Positions 53,383 through 61,734 of a DNA stretch of 64,000 nucleotides are shown here, piece by piece (the stretch's first letter is position 1; every line of letters starts with the position of its first letter). Made by a program: the position numbers and the translations under genes. The notes under the pieces are model-generated. The model saw only the letters and a program-made list of their open reading frames with translations, did no database searches and was not told where the DNA came from. The DNA comes from Palsa-504 sp963819785 (GTDB lineage Bacteria > Actinomycetota > Actinomycetes > Streptosporangiales > Streptosporangiaceae). The stretch is from assembly GCA_963819785.1 (NCBI GenBank), contig CAWFXW010000022.1, positions 186,001 to 250,000 of the forward strand. Direction: 5' to 3'.

Positions 53383-54360
53383 TCACGCCTCCCGCCGGGC
53401 TCGCGGATCGAGGAACACGTAGACGAAGTCACCGATCAGGTTCGCGGCGAGCACGGCGAACGTAATGATCAGGAACAGGCCTTGCAGCAGCGGGTAGTCG
53501 TGGTTAAGCACCGCCTGCTTGAGCAGGTAGCCGATGCCGGGGTAGGAGAAGACGATCTCGGTGAGCAGCGCTCCGGATACCACGAAGCCGATCGCCAGGG
53601 AGAACCCGGTCACGCTGGGCAAGATCGCGTTCCGTGCCGCGTAGCTCAGCACGCGCCGCTTGGGCAGGCCCTTGGCCTGGGCCATCAGCACGTAGTCCTC
53701 GTCCATCGTGGTGACCATCACGTTTCGCATGCCAACGGTCCAGCCGGCCGCGGACGCGAGCACGATCGTGAGCGCTGGGAGGAACGCGTGGTCCAGCACA
53801 TCCTGGACGTAACCCAGGTTCCAGGCCGGGTTCTCGGTGATCGAGTAGCCACCGAGGAGCGGGAACCAGTGCAGGCTGGTACCCAGGAGGGCGACCAGCA
53901 GGATCGCCAAGAAGAAGTACGGAGCCGCCTGGAAGAAGGTGAGCGCGGGAAGCAGGTTGTCGAGGACGCTGCCACGGCGCCAGGCCACCACGATCCCGAG
54001 CGCGGTTCCCAGCGCGAAGCTGATCGCCGTGGCGATCCCGACCAGGCCCAGCGTCCAGTAGATCCCGCCGCCGATGACCGAGCTGACCGAGGCGGGATAG
54101 AAGCTGGTAGAGGTGCCCAGGTTGCCGTGCAGCAGCTGACCCCAGTAATGCACGTACTGGTCCCACGCGGACTGATGCCCGGACAGGCCGAACTCTTCGT
54201 ACAGGCCCTTCAGGGTGGCGGGGGTGATCGTGCCGTGCAGGTTGGCCAGCTGCGCGGCGACCGCGTTGCCGGGCACCATCCGGGGGATGAAGAAGTCGAT
54301 CGTGATCGCAATCAGGGCGGCGAGCAGGTAGAACGCCAGCTTGCGGGCGAGAGCCTTCAC
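53383..54360 (-). CDS. ABC transporter permease, OppB/DppB type
   Basis: The 325-aa protein starts at GTG 54360 and overlaps the LacI gene stop by 4 bp. It has an N-terminal helix (KLAFYLLAALIAITIDFF), IPRMVPGNAVAAQL and the permease core EDYVLMAQAKGLPKRRVLSY (EAA loop), then SYPGIGYLLKQAVLNHDYPL. OppB and OppC are needed in pairs; here the gap to OppC is only 4 bp. Translational coupling to LacI means regulator and importer levels track each other. Confidence 0.94.
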   Translation of the reverse strand: MKALARKLAFYLLAALIAITIDFFIPRMVPGNAVAAQLANLHGTITPATLKGLYEEFGLSGHQSAWDQYVHYWGQLLHGNLGTSTSFYPASVSSVIGGGIYWTLGLVGIATAISFALGTALGIVVAWRRGSVLDNLLPALTFFQAAPYFFLAILLVALLGTSLHWFPLLGGYSITENPAWNLGYVQDVLDHAFLPALTIVLASAAGWTVGMRNVMVTTMDEDYVLMAQAKGLPKRRVLSYAARNAILPSVTGFSLAIGFVVSGALLTEIVFSYPGIGYLLKQAVLNHDYPLLQGLFLIITFAVLAANLIGDFVYVFLDPRARREA

Positions 54361-55529
54361 CGTTCCCTCCGTCCCGTCTCGCCGGGCGCGCAGCCGCAGC
54401 TCTCCCGGCGCACCAGCGTGGTGGGCAGTACCACGTCGCGGGAGGCTGGCCGCTCCCGGTTGATCATCGCGAACAGCAGCTCGAACGCGACCGTGCCCAG
54501 CTCCCTGATCGGCTGCCGCACCGTGGTGAGGCTGGTCCGCAGGTGGCGGGCCATGGGCAGGTCGTCGAAACCGGTCACGGCCACCTGGCCGGGGACGTCG
54601 ACGCCGTGCTCGCGGAGCGTGGCCATGACGCCGAGCGCGGTCTGGTCGTTCGCGCAGATGATGACCTCCGGCAGCGGGTCACCGGCGGCGAGCAGGCGGC
54701 GGATCACCTTGGCGCCGCCGGACGCGAAGTAGTACCCCTGCCAGTCAGGGCCGCTGGCCAGCGTCGCCCCGGGTACCCGAGCCACCGCGGCGGCGATTGC
54801 CTGATGCCGCTCGATGTTGTCCGGGCTGTCCGCGTAACCGCCCAGGTACGCCAGCGACCGGTAGCCGTGATCGCGGAGCAGGTGCTCGGCCAGCTCCCCC
54901 ATCCCGCCCGCGTTGTCGCCGCGCACGTTGGCGGTGGCCGGGGCGGCGGCGCCCGCCAGCGTGACCACCGGCACGTGCCGGGCCAGGCGGGCAAGCTGCT
55001 CGGAGTCCAGCACCTGGTCGTGGAGGATCAGGCCGTCGCTCTTGCGGGCCAGCCCCCGGATGCGCTCGGTCGGCTGGTGCTCGTTGACATCGACGGAACG
55101 GATCAGCAGGTCGTAGCCGTACCGCTGGGCCGCCACCTCGATGCCCCGGTTGATCAGGTCGGGGTACTGAAGACCCTCTCCCTCGTCCGCGAACATGTCC
55201 TCGTCGGTATCCACGCGGGAGGGCCGGCGGACGATCACGCCAACCACCTCCTTGAGCCGGGCGCTCAGCGCCCGTGCCGCTCCGTCCGGGGCGAAGCCGA
55301 GCTCGCTGACCGCGGCCAGCACGCGATCCCGGGTTTCCGGCCGGGGATTCCGCTGCTCGTTGAGCACCCGGGACACGGAGGCGATAGACACCCCGGCCAG
55401 CCTGGCGACGTCGTAGATCGTCGGCGCGTTGATCCGCTCGCCGTCGGCCATGTCAACGGCCGGGTCGCCTGGGGACGCCACGCCGACGGTCCGGCGCGGG
55501 ACGGCGCCGTCGGGCGGGGTTTCGATCAT
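54357..55529 (-). CDS. LacI family transcriptional regulator
   Basis: ATG 55529 follows GGAGG at good spacing and gives 390 aa; earlier starts lack this. An N-terminal HTH (PTIYDVARLAGVSIASVSRVLN, about 35-60) is followed by a periplasmic-binding-like sensor (LAYLGGYADSPDNIERHQA, ICANDQTALGVMATLREHG, VAVTGFDDLPMARHLRTSLT). About 30 extra residues precede the HTH. It is the first gene of the operon and should be autoregulated through the palindrome at 55568-55581. Ligand probably a disaccharide or oligosaccharide. Confidence 0.93.
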   Translation of the reverse strand: MIETPPDGAVPRRTVGVASPGDPAVDMADGERINAPTIYDVARLAGVSIASVSRVLNEQRNPRPETRDRVLAAVSELGFAPDGAARALSARLKEVVGVIVRRPSRVDTDEDMFADEGEGLQYPDLINRGIEVAAQRYGYDLLIRSVDVNEHQPTERIRGLARKSDGLILHDQVLDSEQLARLARHVPVVTLAGAAAPATANVRGDNAGGMGELAEHLLRDHGYRSLAYLGGYADSPDNIERHQAIAAAVARVPGATLASGPDWQGYYFASGGAKVIRRLLAAGDPLPEVIICANDQTALGVMATLREHGVDVPGQVAVTGFDDLPMARHLRTSLTTVRQPIRELGTVAFELLFAMINRERPASRDVVLPTTLVRRESCGCAPGETGRRER

Positions 55530-55567
55530 GAGCCGGCCTCCTGAGCTTCGGTAACCGCTTTCCCTGC

Positions 55568-55581
55568 GGTAAGCGCTTACC
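55568..55581. promoter_or_regulatory. LacI-type operator GGTAAGCGCTTACC
   Basis: This 14-bp perfect palindrome with central CG sits 39 bp upstream of the lacI start codon and has the form of LacI/GalR operators (nnTAAGCGCTTAnn). A related half site, GGTAACCGCTTT, lies just before it (about 55550-55561). Confidence 0.7.
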
Positions 55582-55813
55582 CGTGACATAAATTAACCTG
55601 TTTCGCCCGGGATCTCAAGGGCTCGTTTCGGTACCGTTACGCGAATGTGACGCCGAATGACAGGGCTGGTGCTGGTGCGACTGGCGTTCATCCAGATCGG
55701 CCCCGTACCGTAACGGAGGGCGAGGTGGCTGGCGCGGCGTCGGCCGGGCCCGGCGTCGGCGATATTAGAGAGGGGCCCGCGGCCAGACCGTACCGGGAGA
55801 CAACCGAGGGCGG

Positions 55814-56055
55814 CTATAGGACGCGGTCCACGCGGCGGACCCAGATCGTTGTTTCCCCGATCTCATACAGAACCCTGTAGGGCCAACATGCAGCCGACTC
55901 GTGGCCAGGCCCCAGGGCACCGAGCCAGGCGGTCGAGGATCGTCGGCGAGAGCGTCGATCGCTTCCAGCACTTTGCTCAATCCTGACGAGTCATCCAGGT
56001 ACTTGCCGAGCGACAGCGAGACCGGTTCCTCGATCAGGACCCGGCGCTGGATCAC
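55814..56055 (-). pseudogene. RelE/ParE-like toxin, frameshifted
   Basis: From ATG 56055 the frame reads MIQRRVLIEEPVSLSLGKYL and DDPRPPGSVPWGLATSRLHVG, which is the RelE fold start, but then diverges. In the next frame the expected RelE end is intact: YRVLYEIGETTIWVRRVDRV, stopping at 55814. The interval is 242 bases, one less than 81 codons, so a missing C in the CCC/ACA region near 55880 restores an 80-aa toxin. The start overlaps the antitoxin stop by 4 bp. As it stands the toxin is probably inactive. Confidence 0.72.
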
Positions 56056-56333
56056 TGAGGCAGCCCCAGGCGCCGTCGTACCTCGTCGGTAGTCAGATAG
56101 CTCGTGCCGTCCGGAAGGGCAGGCAAGCCGAGGATTCGCCGCGCCTCCCGGTCGGATAGCTGTTCCGTCTGCCCGGACGCCTCCAGCGCGTCCAACTCCT
56201 CGATCCGAACTGCTGCCTCGGCCTCGGCCAGTTCCTGCGGTGAAGCGAGCCGCGCCAGCGCTCGCAGCCTTCTCAGCTCTCGCGCGGGCACCTGGGCCAG
56301 CGGCTCTTCCGGGCCGGTGGGCTGGGCGGTCAT
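56052..56333 (-). CDS. Antitoxin-like protein of a type II toxin-antitoxin pair
   Basis: The 93-aa protein starts at ATG 56333 after AGGAGA. It is mostly helical and charged (PARELRRLRALARLASPQEL, AEAEAAVRIEELDALEAS) with a C-terminal DGTSYLTTDEVRRRLGLPQ that could be a small HTH-like arm. No named antitoxin family is obvious, but 4-bp overlap with a RelE-like gene on its 3' side is the typical antitoxin-toxin order. Upstream the region 56481-56517 has three palindromes where autoregulation would act. Confidence 0.6.
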   Translation of the reverse strand: MTAQPTGPEEPLAQVPARELRRLRALARLASPQELAEAEAAVRIEELDALEASGQTEQLSDREARRILGLPALPDGTSYLTTDEVRRRLGLPQ

Positions 56334-56480
56334 CGAGTGCTCTCCTTCGCCGGGATGCTGCCGGCCGTCGGTATCGCCGACGGAATCTCCCCCTCCAGGC
56401 ACCATATAACGGCGTCGGCGATCAGCGTCGTACGTCATCATCCGGGACATCTGAAAATGTCGCGTCGCCCGTCGCGCGCT

Positions 56481-56517
56481 ACGCAATTGCGTGGCGCGTT
56501 TCCGCGGAAACGTTTCC
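56481..56517. promoter_or_regulatory. Cluster of three palindromes upstream of the toxin-antitoxin pair
   Basis: ACGCAATTGCGT (56481-56492), CGTTTCCGCGGAAACG (56497-56512) and GGAAACGTTTCC (56506-56517, overlapping the second) are all perfect. They lie between the GH3 stop (56540) and the antitoxin, about 150-185 bp from its ATG. They may be operators for the pair, or a hairpin ending the GH3 transcript. Confidence 0.45.
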
Positions 56518-56539
56518 TGGCTACGGTTACGCCTGCCCG

Positions 56540-59155
56540 CTAGGCTCGCTCGACGCTCACGGTGAGCGGGAGGGATGCGGACGACGGGCCCGCGGCCAGG
56601 GTGAACGCGCCGGGTTCGGTGGACCAGGCGTCGCCGGCCCAGTGCTGGAAGGCGCGTTCGGGGATCAGGATGCCGACGGTGACCGTCTCGCCGGGGTCCG
56701 CGTCGACGGTGGCGAAGCCGGCCAGCCACTTGGCCGGGCGCTCCACGGCCGACCCGGGCCGGGAGGCGTAGACCTGGACCACCTCACGGCCGGGCCGCGA
56801 GCCGGTGTTCCGCACCGTCACGCATACCGCCACACCGGGAGCACCCTGCGGGGCCTGGTCCAGCATGATCGACTCATGAGCCCAGGTGGTGTAGCCGGTG
56901 CCGTGACCGAACGGGAACAGCGGCTCCCGCCCGTCGCGGTCGTAGGCGCGGTAGCCGATGAACAGCCCCTCGTCGTAGGTCAGCACCCCGTCGGCCGGCT
57001 GGGTGGACGGCAGGCCTTCCTCCGAGGCGGGCCACGTCATGGGCAGCCGCCCGCCGGGCTCGACGTCACCGAACAGCACGTCGGCTAGCGCGCCGCCGTA
57101 TTCCTGGCCGCCGAACCAGGTCAGCAGGATCGCCTTCGCGTCCTGGGCCCAGGGCAGCAGGACCGGGGCGCCCGAGTTCACCACCACCACGGTCCGGGGG
57201 TTGGCCGCGAGGACCTCGCGGACCAGTTCGTCCTGGCGGCCGGGCAGCGCCAGCGTGGTGCGGTCGAAGCCCTCGCTTTCCACCTCGGAGGTGGTGCCGA
57301 CCACGACCACGGCCGCGTCGCTGGCCGCGGCCAGGGCGGCGGCCGCCGCGATCTCCTCGTCGTCGGTGCCGTGCGGCGGTACCAGGTTGAGCTGCACGAG
57401 CGTGCCGAACCCGGCGAGCGGCGAGGATTCCACGTCGTGCTCGAGCAGCACGTCGATCGCCTGGCCCGCGGCCAGCTGGACCGGGGCGAGCTGCTGCGGC
57501 GGACGCATCAGGGCCTCGGCGATGTCGGAGTCCTCGGGCATCGTCAAGGTGACGTCGAAGATCTCGGCGTCGTCGACCACCAGCCGGTACCGGCCCAGGC
57601 CCGAGACGCCGAGCTGGTATTCGCCGCCGATGGTGGCCCGGATCACGCAGCGCACGTCCACCCGGGCTACAGGCCCGGTAACGCCCGAGGACGCGAAGCC
57701 GCTCAGCCACAGGAACGTGCCCCCGTCGCGCAGTTCCGACCCGGCCAGCTCGCCGGCCGGCGACCAGAACCGGACCTCGGCGCCGGTCCCGGAGTCGACC
57801 GTCCGGTCCGGCCGCAGCAGCCAGGGCGCCCGGGCCGCCGCCCCGCGCAGGTGCGAGGTCACGCCCGGCGCGTACGTGACGTGCGGCCCGGCGCTGCGCA
57901 GGCCCTCAAGCGGCGAGATCGTGTACGGCGGGAACACCGCGGCGCTGCCGCCGCCCATGGTCCTGGCGAGCTCGGCGTTCGGCCCGATCACGGCCAGGCG
58001 CAGTCGCCGGTCGAACCCCGGCCGGGTCTCGGCGCGGCTTCGCGGCAGCGGCAGGAGGCCGTCGTTGCGGGCCAGCACGAACCCGCCCGCCGCCGCGGCT
58101 CTCAGGTCCTGGGCGACCGCCACCGAATCCGGGGCCCGCACGGTCAGCTCGGGCGAGGCGAGAGTGGAGGTGGGGGTGGGGGTGGGGGCTGCCGGAGGCA
58201 GCCCGGGCGGGGAGATAGCGGAGGCGGGGGTGGGGGCTGCCGGAGGCAGCCCGGGCGGGGAGAGAATGGGAGCCAGCGCGCCGACCCGAGCGGCCAGGCG
58301 CAGGATGCGGACCACCTTGTCGTCGATGAGCGCCTCGTCGACCGCGCCCTTCCCGACCGCCTCGACCAAGGCCTCGCCCCAGGGGCCGAACAGGTCGGCG
58401 GGCCCGGGCATGGCCAGGTCGAGCGCGGCCTGGGCGGCGGCCTCGGTGTCCCGGGTGGCGGTCCAGTCCGACATGACCAGCCCGTCGTAGCCCCACTCGC
58501 CGTGCAGGATGTCACGCAGCAGCGGGCTCTGCGTCATCGGCGACCCGTTGACGCCGTTGTAGGAGGCCATCACCGCCCAGGCACCTTCATCCCTGACGAT
58601 CGCCTCGAACGGCGCCAGGTACAGCTCCCGCAGGGTCCGCTCGTCGACGCGGACATCGACGGTCATCCGCTGCGTCTCGGAGTCGTTGGCGACGAAATGC
58701 TTGACCGTCGCGCCCACGCCGGACCGCTGCAGTCCCCGCACGTAGGCGACGCCGATCCGCGCGGTCAGCAGCGGATCCTCGGAGAAGCACTCGAAACTGC
58801 GGCCCGCGTACGGGGTCCGGTGCAGGTTCACGGTGGGGGCGAGCAGGACGTCGACGCCCTTGCGCCGGGCCTCGCCGGCCAGCAGCGCGCCGATCGCCTC
58901 GACCCGTCCGGTGTCCCACGTGGCGGCCAGCGCCGTGGCCGACGGCACGTTCGCGGAGCTGTCCCGCTCGTCCCAGGACTCGCCGCGGACCCCGGCCGGC
59001 CCGTCGGACAGCACGAGCCGGCGCAGTCCCGCCTCCGGCTCGGCGTGCAGCGCCCAGAAGTCCTCCCCGGTCAGCAGGCGGATCTTCTGCTCCAGCGACA
59101 GACGGCCGACCCGGCGGCGCAGTTCGGCCTCGTCCGGAACACCTACGCCGGTCAC
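56540..59155 (-). CDS. Glycoside hydrolase family 3 beta-glucosidase with PA14-like insert
   Basis: The 871-aa protein starts at GTG 59155, overlapping the acyl-CoA dehydrogenase stop by 4 bp. GH3 motifs: VLSDGPAGVRGES, FECFSEDPLLTARIG, VKHFVANDSE, nucleophile Asp230 in LVMSDWTA, and C-terminal FPFGHGTGYTTWAHES. A PA14-like domain is inserted (about 490-620). Between barrel and sandwich lies a Pro-rich linker with two SPPGLPPAAPTP units from 48-bp repeats. No signal peptide. It is similar in plan to the GH3 at 45751-48264 but is embedded in a lipid-catabolism operon, which is unusual. Confidence 0.92.
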   Translation of the reverse strand: MTGVGVPDEAELRRRVGRLSLEQKIRLLTGEDFWALHAEPEAGLRRLVLSDGPAGVRGESWDERDSSANVPSATALAATWDTGRVEAIGALLAGEARRKGVDVLLAPTVNLHRTPYAGRSFECFSEDPLLTARIGVAYVRGLQRSGVGATVKHFVANDSETQRMTVDVRVDERTLRELYLAPFEAIVRDEGAWAVMASYNGVNGSPMTQSPLLRDILHGEWGYDGLVMSDWTATRDTEAAAQAALDLAMPGPADLFGPWGEALVEAVGKGAVDEALIDDKVVRILRLAARVGALAPILSPPGLPPAAPTPASAISPPGLPPAAPTPTPTSTLASPELTVRAPDSVAVAQDLRAAAAGGFVLARNDGLLPLPRSRAETRPGFDRRLRLAVIGPNAELARTMGGGSAAVFPPYTISPLEGLRSAGPHVTYAPGVTSHLRGAAARAPWLLRPDRTVDSGTGAEVRFWSPAGELAGSELRDGGTFLWLSGFASSGVTGPVARVDVRCVIRATIGGEYQLGVSGLGRYRLVVDDAEIFDVTLTMPEDSDIAEALMRPPQQLAPVQLAAGQAIDVLLEHDVESSPLAGFGTLVQLNLVPPHGTDDEEIAAAAALAAASDAAVVVVGTTSEVESEGFDRTTLALPGRQDELVREVLAANPRTVVVVNSGAPVLLPWAQDAKAILLTWFGGQEYGGALADVLFGDVEPGGRLPMTWPASEEGLPSTQPADGVLTYDEGLFIGYRAYDRDGREPLFPFGHGTGYTTWAHESIMLDQAPQGAPGVAVCVTVRNTGSRPGREVVQVYASRPGSAVERPAKWLAGFATVDADPGETVTVGILIPERAFQHWAGDAWSTEPGAFTLAAGPSSASLPLTVSVERA
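58178..58263 (+). repeat. 38-bp direct repeats (48-bp period) in the GH3 linker
   Basis: 58178-58215 and 58226-58263 match exactly by eye. On the minus strand each encodes SPPGLPPAAPTP. The period is a multiple of three, so the linker can change length without loss of frame. Confidence 0.7.
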
Positions 59156-60387
59156 GGGGCTGGCAGGTTGACCAGGGATGCGAGCGCAGCGCGGTGCACG
59201 TCGGGGGTGCCGAAGGCGATCGAATCCGCCTTGGCCCGCTTGAGGTACAGGTGCGTGGGGTGTTCCCAGGTGAACCCGATGCCGCCATGCAGTTGCACGG
59301 CCTCCTGCGCGGCGTGCACGGCGGTCTCCGAGCAGTACGCCTTGGCGATCGCCACCGCGACCTTGGCGTCCGGGTCGCCGGAGGCCAGGCAGGCCGCCGC
59401 GTACCGGGACGCGGCCCGCGCCTGGCTGACCGCCACCCAGACGTCGGCCAGCCGGTGCTTGAGCGCCTGGAACGACCCGACCGGGCGGGCGAACTGACGG
59501 CGTTCCTTCACGTAGGCCAGCGTCATGTCCAGGCAGCGCTGGGCCAGACCGACCTGCTCGGCAGCCAGGACAGCCGCGCCCGCGGTCAGCGCCGCGTCAA
59601 GGGCCTGCGAGGCCGCCGCGCCGGACGCGATCAGCCGACCCGGGGCGTCGTCGAAGGACAGGTCACACAGCTGCCTGGTCATGTCCAGCGACACGACCGG
59701 CGCCTTGGCCACGCCGGGGTCGGACATGTCGACCAGGTACAGGGCGTTCGGCACGCCGTCGGCCGGGACGAGCAGCACGGTGGCGGGCAGGGCGTCGGCG
59801 ACCCCGCTGACCGTGCCGCGCAGCCGGGCGACCCCGGTCTGGGCGTCGCCGGGCCTGGGCCCGGCCACCCGGACCGAGACCGGGAACGGCCCGCCCGGCG
59901 CGCAGGCGAAGGGGACGGCCAGGGTCACGGTCACGCTGCCATCGGCCATCCGGTGCAGCAGGTCGGCCGCGGCCCGCGCCGGGGTGAAGGGCGTGCCCGA
60001 GGACACCGAGGCGGAGCTGCGCGGAACACCGGTGGCCACGTCGGCCGGGATGCCCGACGCCACACTCAGCAGGGCAGTGGTGGCCACGACGGCACTGCCG
60101 AGGAACGGAACCGGGGCCACCGCGCTGCCCAGTGCCTCGGCGGCCGAGCACACCTCTTTGTACGAGGCCCCGGCGCCGCCGTCGCGCTCGGGGATGAGCA
60201 GCCCGGCGCAGCCCAGGTCGCCGGCCACGGTCTGCCACAGGCCGTCGTCGTAGGTCTCGGTGGACTCGGTGCGGGCCAGCACCTTGTCCAGGCTGCCCCG
60301 GTCGGCGAGCAGGGAGCCGAGGCTGTCCGCCAGGGCCTGTTCGGTGTCGGAGTACAGGAGATCGGGGAGGTCCGCCCGGTCGCTCAC
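59152..60387 (-). CDS. Acyl-CoA dehydrogenase family protein
   Basis: GTG 60387 after GGAGGA is the start (411 aa); the frame is open further upstream but only through non-coding repeat DNA. The sequence is typical of the FadE-like, less conserved partner subunit: LAERDGGAGASYKEVCSAAE-like region written here as PERDGGAGASYKEV, the mid-domain LAVPFACAPGGPFPV and the C-terminal helical ESPXXRF-type region RQFARPVGSFQALKHRLADV with FTWEHPTHLYLKRAK. FAD-dependent oxidation of acyl-CoA, probably as alpha2beta2 with the neighbour at 60485. Coupled to GH3 downstream. Confidence 0.88.
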   Translation of the reverse strand: MSDRADLPDLLYSDTEQALADSLGSLLADRGSLDKVLARTESTETYDDGLWQTVAGDLGCAGLLIPERDGGAGASYKEVCSAAEALGSAVAPVPFLGSAVVATTALLSVASGIPADVATGVPRSSASVSSGTPFTPARAAADLLHRMADGSVTVTLAVPFACAPGGPFPVSVRVAGPRPGDAQTGVARLRGTVSGVADALPATVLLVPADGVPNALYLVDMSDPGVAKAPVVSLDMTRQLCDLSFDDAPGRLIASGAAASQALDAALTAGAAVLAAEQVGLAQRCLDMTLAYVKERRQFARPVGSFQALKHRLADVWVAVSQARAASRYAAACLASGDPDAKVAVAIAKAYCSETAVHAAQEAVQLHGGIGFTWEHPTHLYLKRAKADSIAFGTPDVHRAALASLVNLPAP

Positions 60388-60410
60388 TGCTTTCCTCCGC
60401 TCGTCTGCGG

Positions 60411-60427
60411 GGCGCCTATATGGCGCC
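60411..60427. repeat. GGCGCC-TATAT-GGCGCC inverted repeat between acyl-CoA dehydrogenase genes
   Basis: Perfect 6-bp arms around an AT-only centre in a 97-bp gap, next to a CTCGTCGCTTCGCTCCTCGG-type stretch (60436-60455) that recalls short repeats frequent in actinobacterial intergenic DNA. May be a regulatory site or a repeat remnant. Confidence 0.35.
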
Positions 60428-60484
60428 TCCTTCCCTCGTCGCTTCGCTCCTCGGTCCAGTCGGCGCCGCGCCCCTTCGACTCGC

Positions 60485-61687
60485 TCATCGCGGCAGGTCC
60501 TTCCATGGGATGTCCTTGTCGGCGCGGGGCTCGGGCGGCAGGCCCAGGACCCGCTCCGCGATGATGTTGCGCAGGATCTCCGAGGTGCCGCCCTCGATGG
60601 AGTTGCCGCGAGCACGCAGGTAGCGGTAGCCGGGGCTGCGGCCGTAGAAGTTGGAGTGCTCGGGCCGGCGCATGGTCCAGTCGTCGTAGCGCAGGCCGTC
60701 ACCGGCGGACAGCTCGACATCGAAGCCGGAGATCTCCTGATTCAGCCGGGCGAACACCAGCTTGGCGGCCGAACCCTCGGGACCGGGCTTGCCCGCGGCC
60801 AGCTGCTGGCGCATCCGCTCCCCCGCCAGCCGGGCGACCTCGGCCTCGGTCCAGAGCCGGAGCAGCCGGGCGTGCAGGCCGGGCGTGCGCAGCTCGGGAC
60901 GGTTCCGCCAGGTGGCGACGGCCGGGCCGATCATGCCCGACTCACGCGGCCCGGCGCGCGAGGCGCCGATGTTGACCCGTTCGCTCATCAGCGTGGCGTT
61001 GGCCACCTTCCAGCCCTCGCCGACCGGGCCGATCCGGTCCGCGTCCGGGATCCGGACGTCGGTCAGGAACACCTCGTTGAACTCGGCCTCGCCGGTGATC
61101 TGCCGTAGCGGGCGGACCTCCACGCCGGGGGCCGTCATGTCCACCGAGAAGTAGGTGAGGCCCTGGTGCTTGGGCACGTCGGGATCGGTCCGCGCGACCA
61201 GCAGCGCGCGCTTGGCCTGATGCGCCTGCGAGGTCCACACCTTCTGCCCGGAGACCACCCAGCTCCCACCCACCTCCCCTTCCCCCTGCTCTGGAACAGC
61301 CCGGGTCGCCAGCGCGGCCAGGTCGCTGCCCGCACCGGGCTCGCTGAACAGCTGGCACCAGATCTCCCGGCCCGTCCACAGCTCGCGCAGCCAGCGCTTC
61401 TGCTGCTCGTCGGTGCCGTAGGCCAAGATCGTGGGCGCGGCCATGCCCAGCCCGATCGCGTTGCGCTCGGGGTCGTTGCCGGGCGAGCCGGCCGCGGCGA
61501 ACTCGGCGTCGACGACCTGCTGCAGCGAGCGGGACAGACCCAGCCCGCCGAGCCCGTCGGGGTAGTGCACCCAGGCCAGGCCCGCGTCGAAGCGCGCGTT
61601 CAGGAAGTCTTGCCTGGGCGTCTCGTGCGGGTCATGCTCGGCGAGGAACGCGCGGGTCCGCTCGCGGAGCTCTTCAGCGGTCAGCAC
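60485..61687 (-). CDS. Acyl-CoA dehydrogenase
   Basis: The 400-aa protein starts at GTG 61687. It shows the full acyl-CoA dehydrogenase plan: N-terminal helices, LFSEPGAGSDLAALATRAV (FAD/substrate region), WVVSGQKVWTSQAHQAK, FNEVFLTDVRIPDADRIG and C-terminal LRARGNSIEGGTSEILRNII with the catalytic Glu-type region. This form resembles the FadE/sterol or polyketide-acyl-CoA enzymes of actinobacteria. It is in line between an SDR and the second acyl-CoA dehydrogenase gene on the same strand. Confidence 0.92.
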   Translation of the reverse strand: MLTAEELRERTRAFLAEHDPHETPRQDFLNARFDAGLAWVHYPDGLGGLGLSRSLQQVVDAEFAAAGSPGNDPERNAIGLGMAAPTILAYGTDEQQKRWLRELWTGREIWCQLFSEPGAGSDLAALATRAVPEQGEGEVGGSWVVSGQKVWTSQAHQAKRALLVARTDPDVPKHQGLTYFSVDMTAPGVEVRPLRQITGEAEFNEVFLTDVRIPDADRIGPVGEGWKVANATLMSERVNIGASRAGPRESGMIGPAVATWRNRPELRTPGLHARLLRLWTEAEVARLAGERMRQQLAAGKPGPEGSAAKLVFARLNQEISGFDVELSAGDGLRYDDWTMRRPEHSNFYGRSPGYRYLRARGNSIEGGTSEILRNIIAERVLGLPPEPRADKDIPWKDLPR

Positions 61688-61734
61688 AGTGTTGTCCTAA
61701 GCACAGTTTCTTCCTTAGCACAGATTGCTGAGCA

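Noticed and set aside
52584..53465. Long plus-strand frames opposite the ABC operon, and many similar antisense frames elsewhere
   Set aside because: Typical high-GC antisense shadows with Arg/Pro/Gly-rich products and no conserved motifs.
60388..60720. N-terminal extension of the acyl-CoA dehydrogenase ending at 59152
   Set aside because: The extension is Arg/Ser-rich translation of the neighbouring gene's end and repeat DNA; GTG 60387 has a ribosome site and matches family length.
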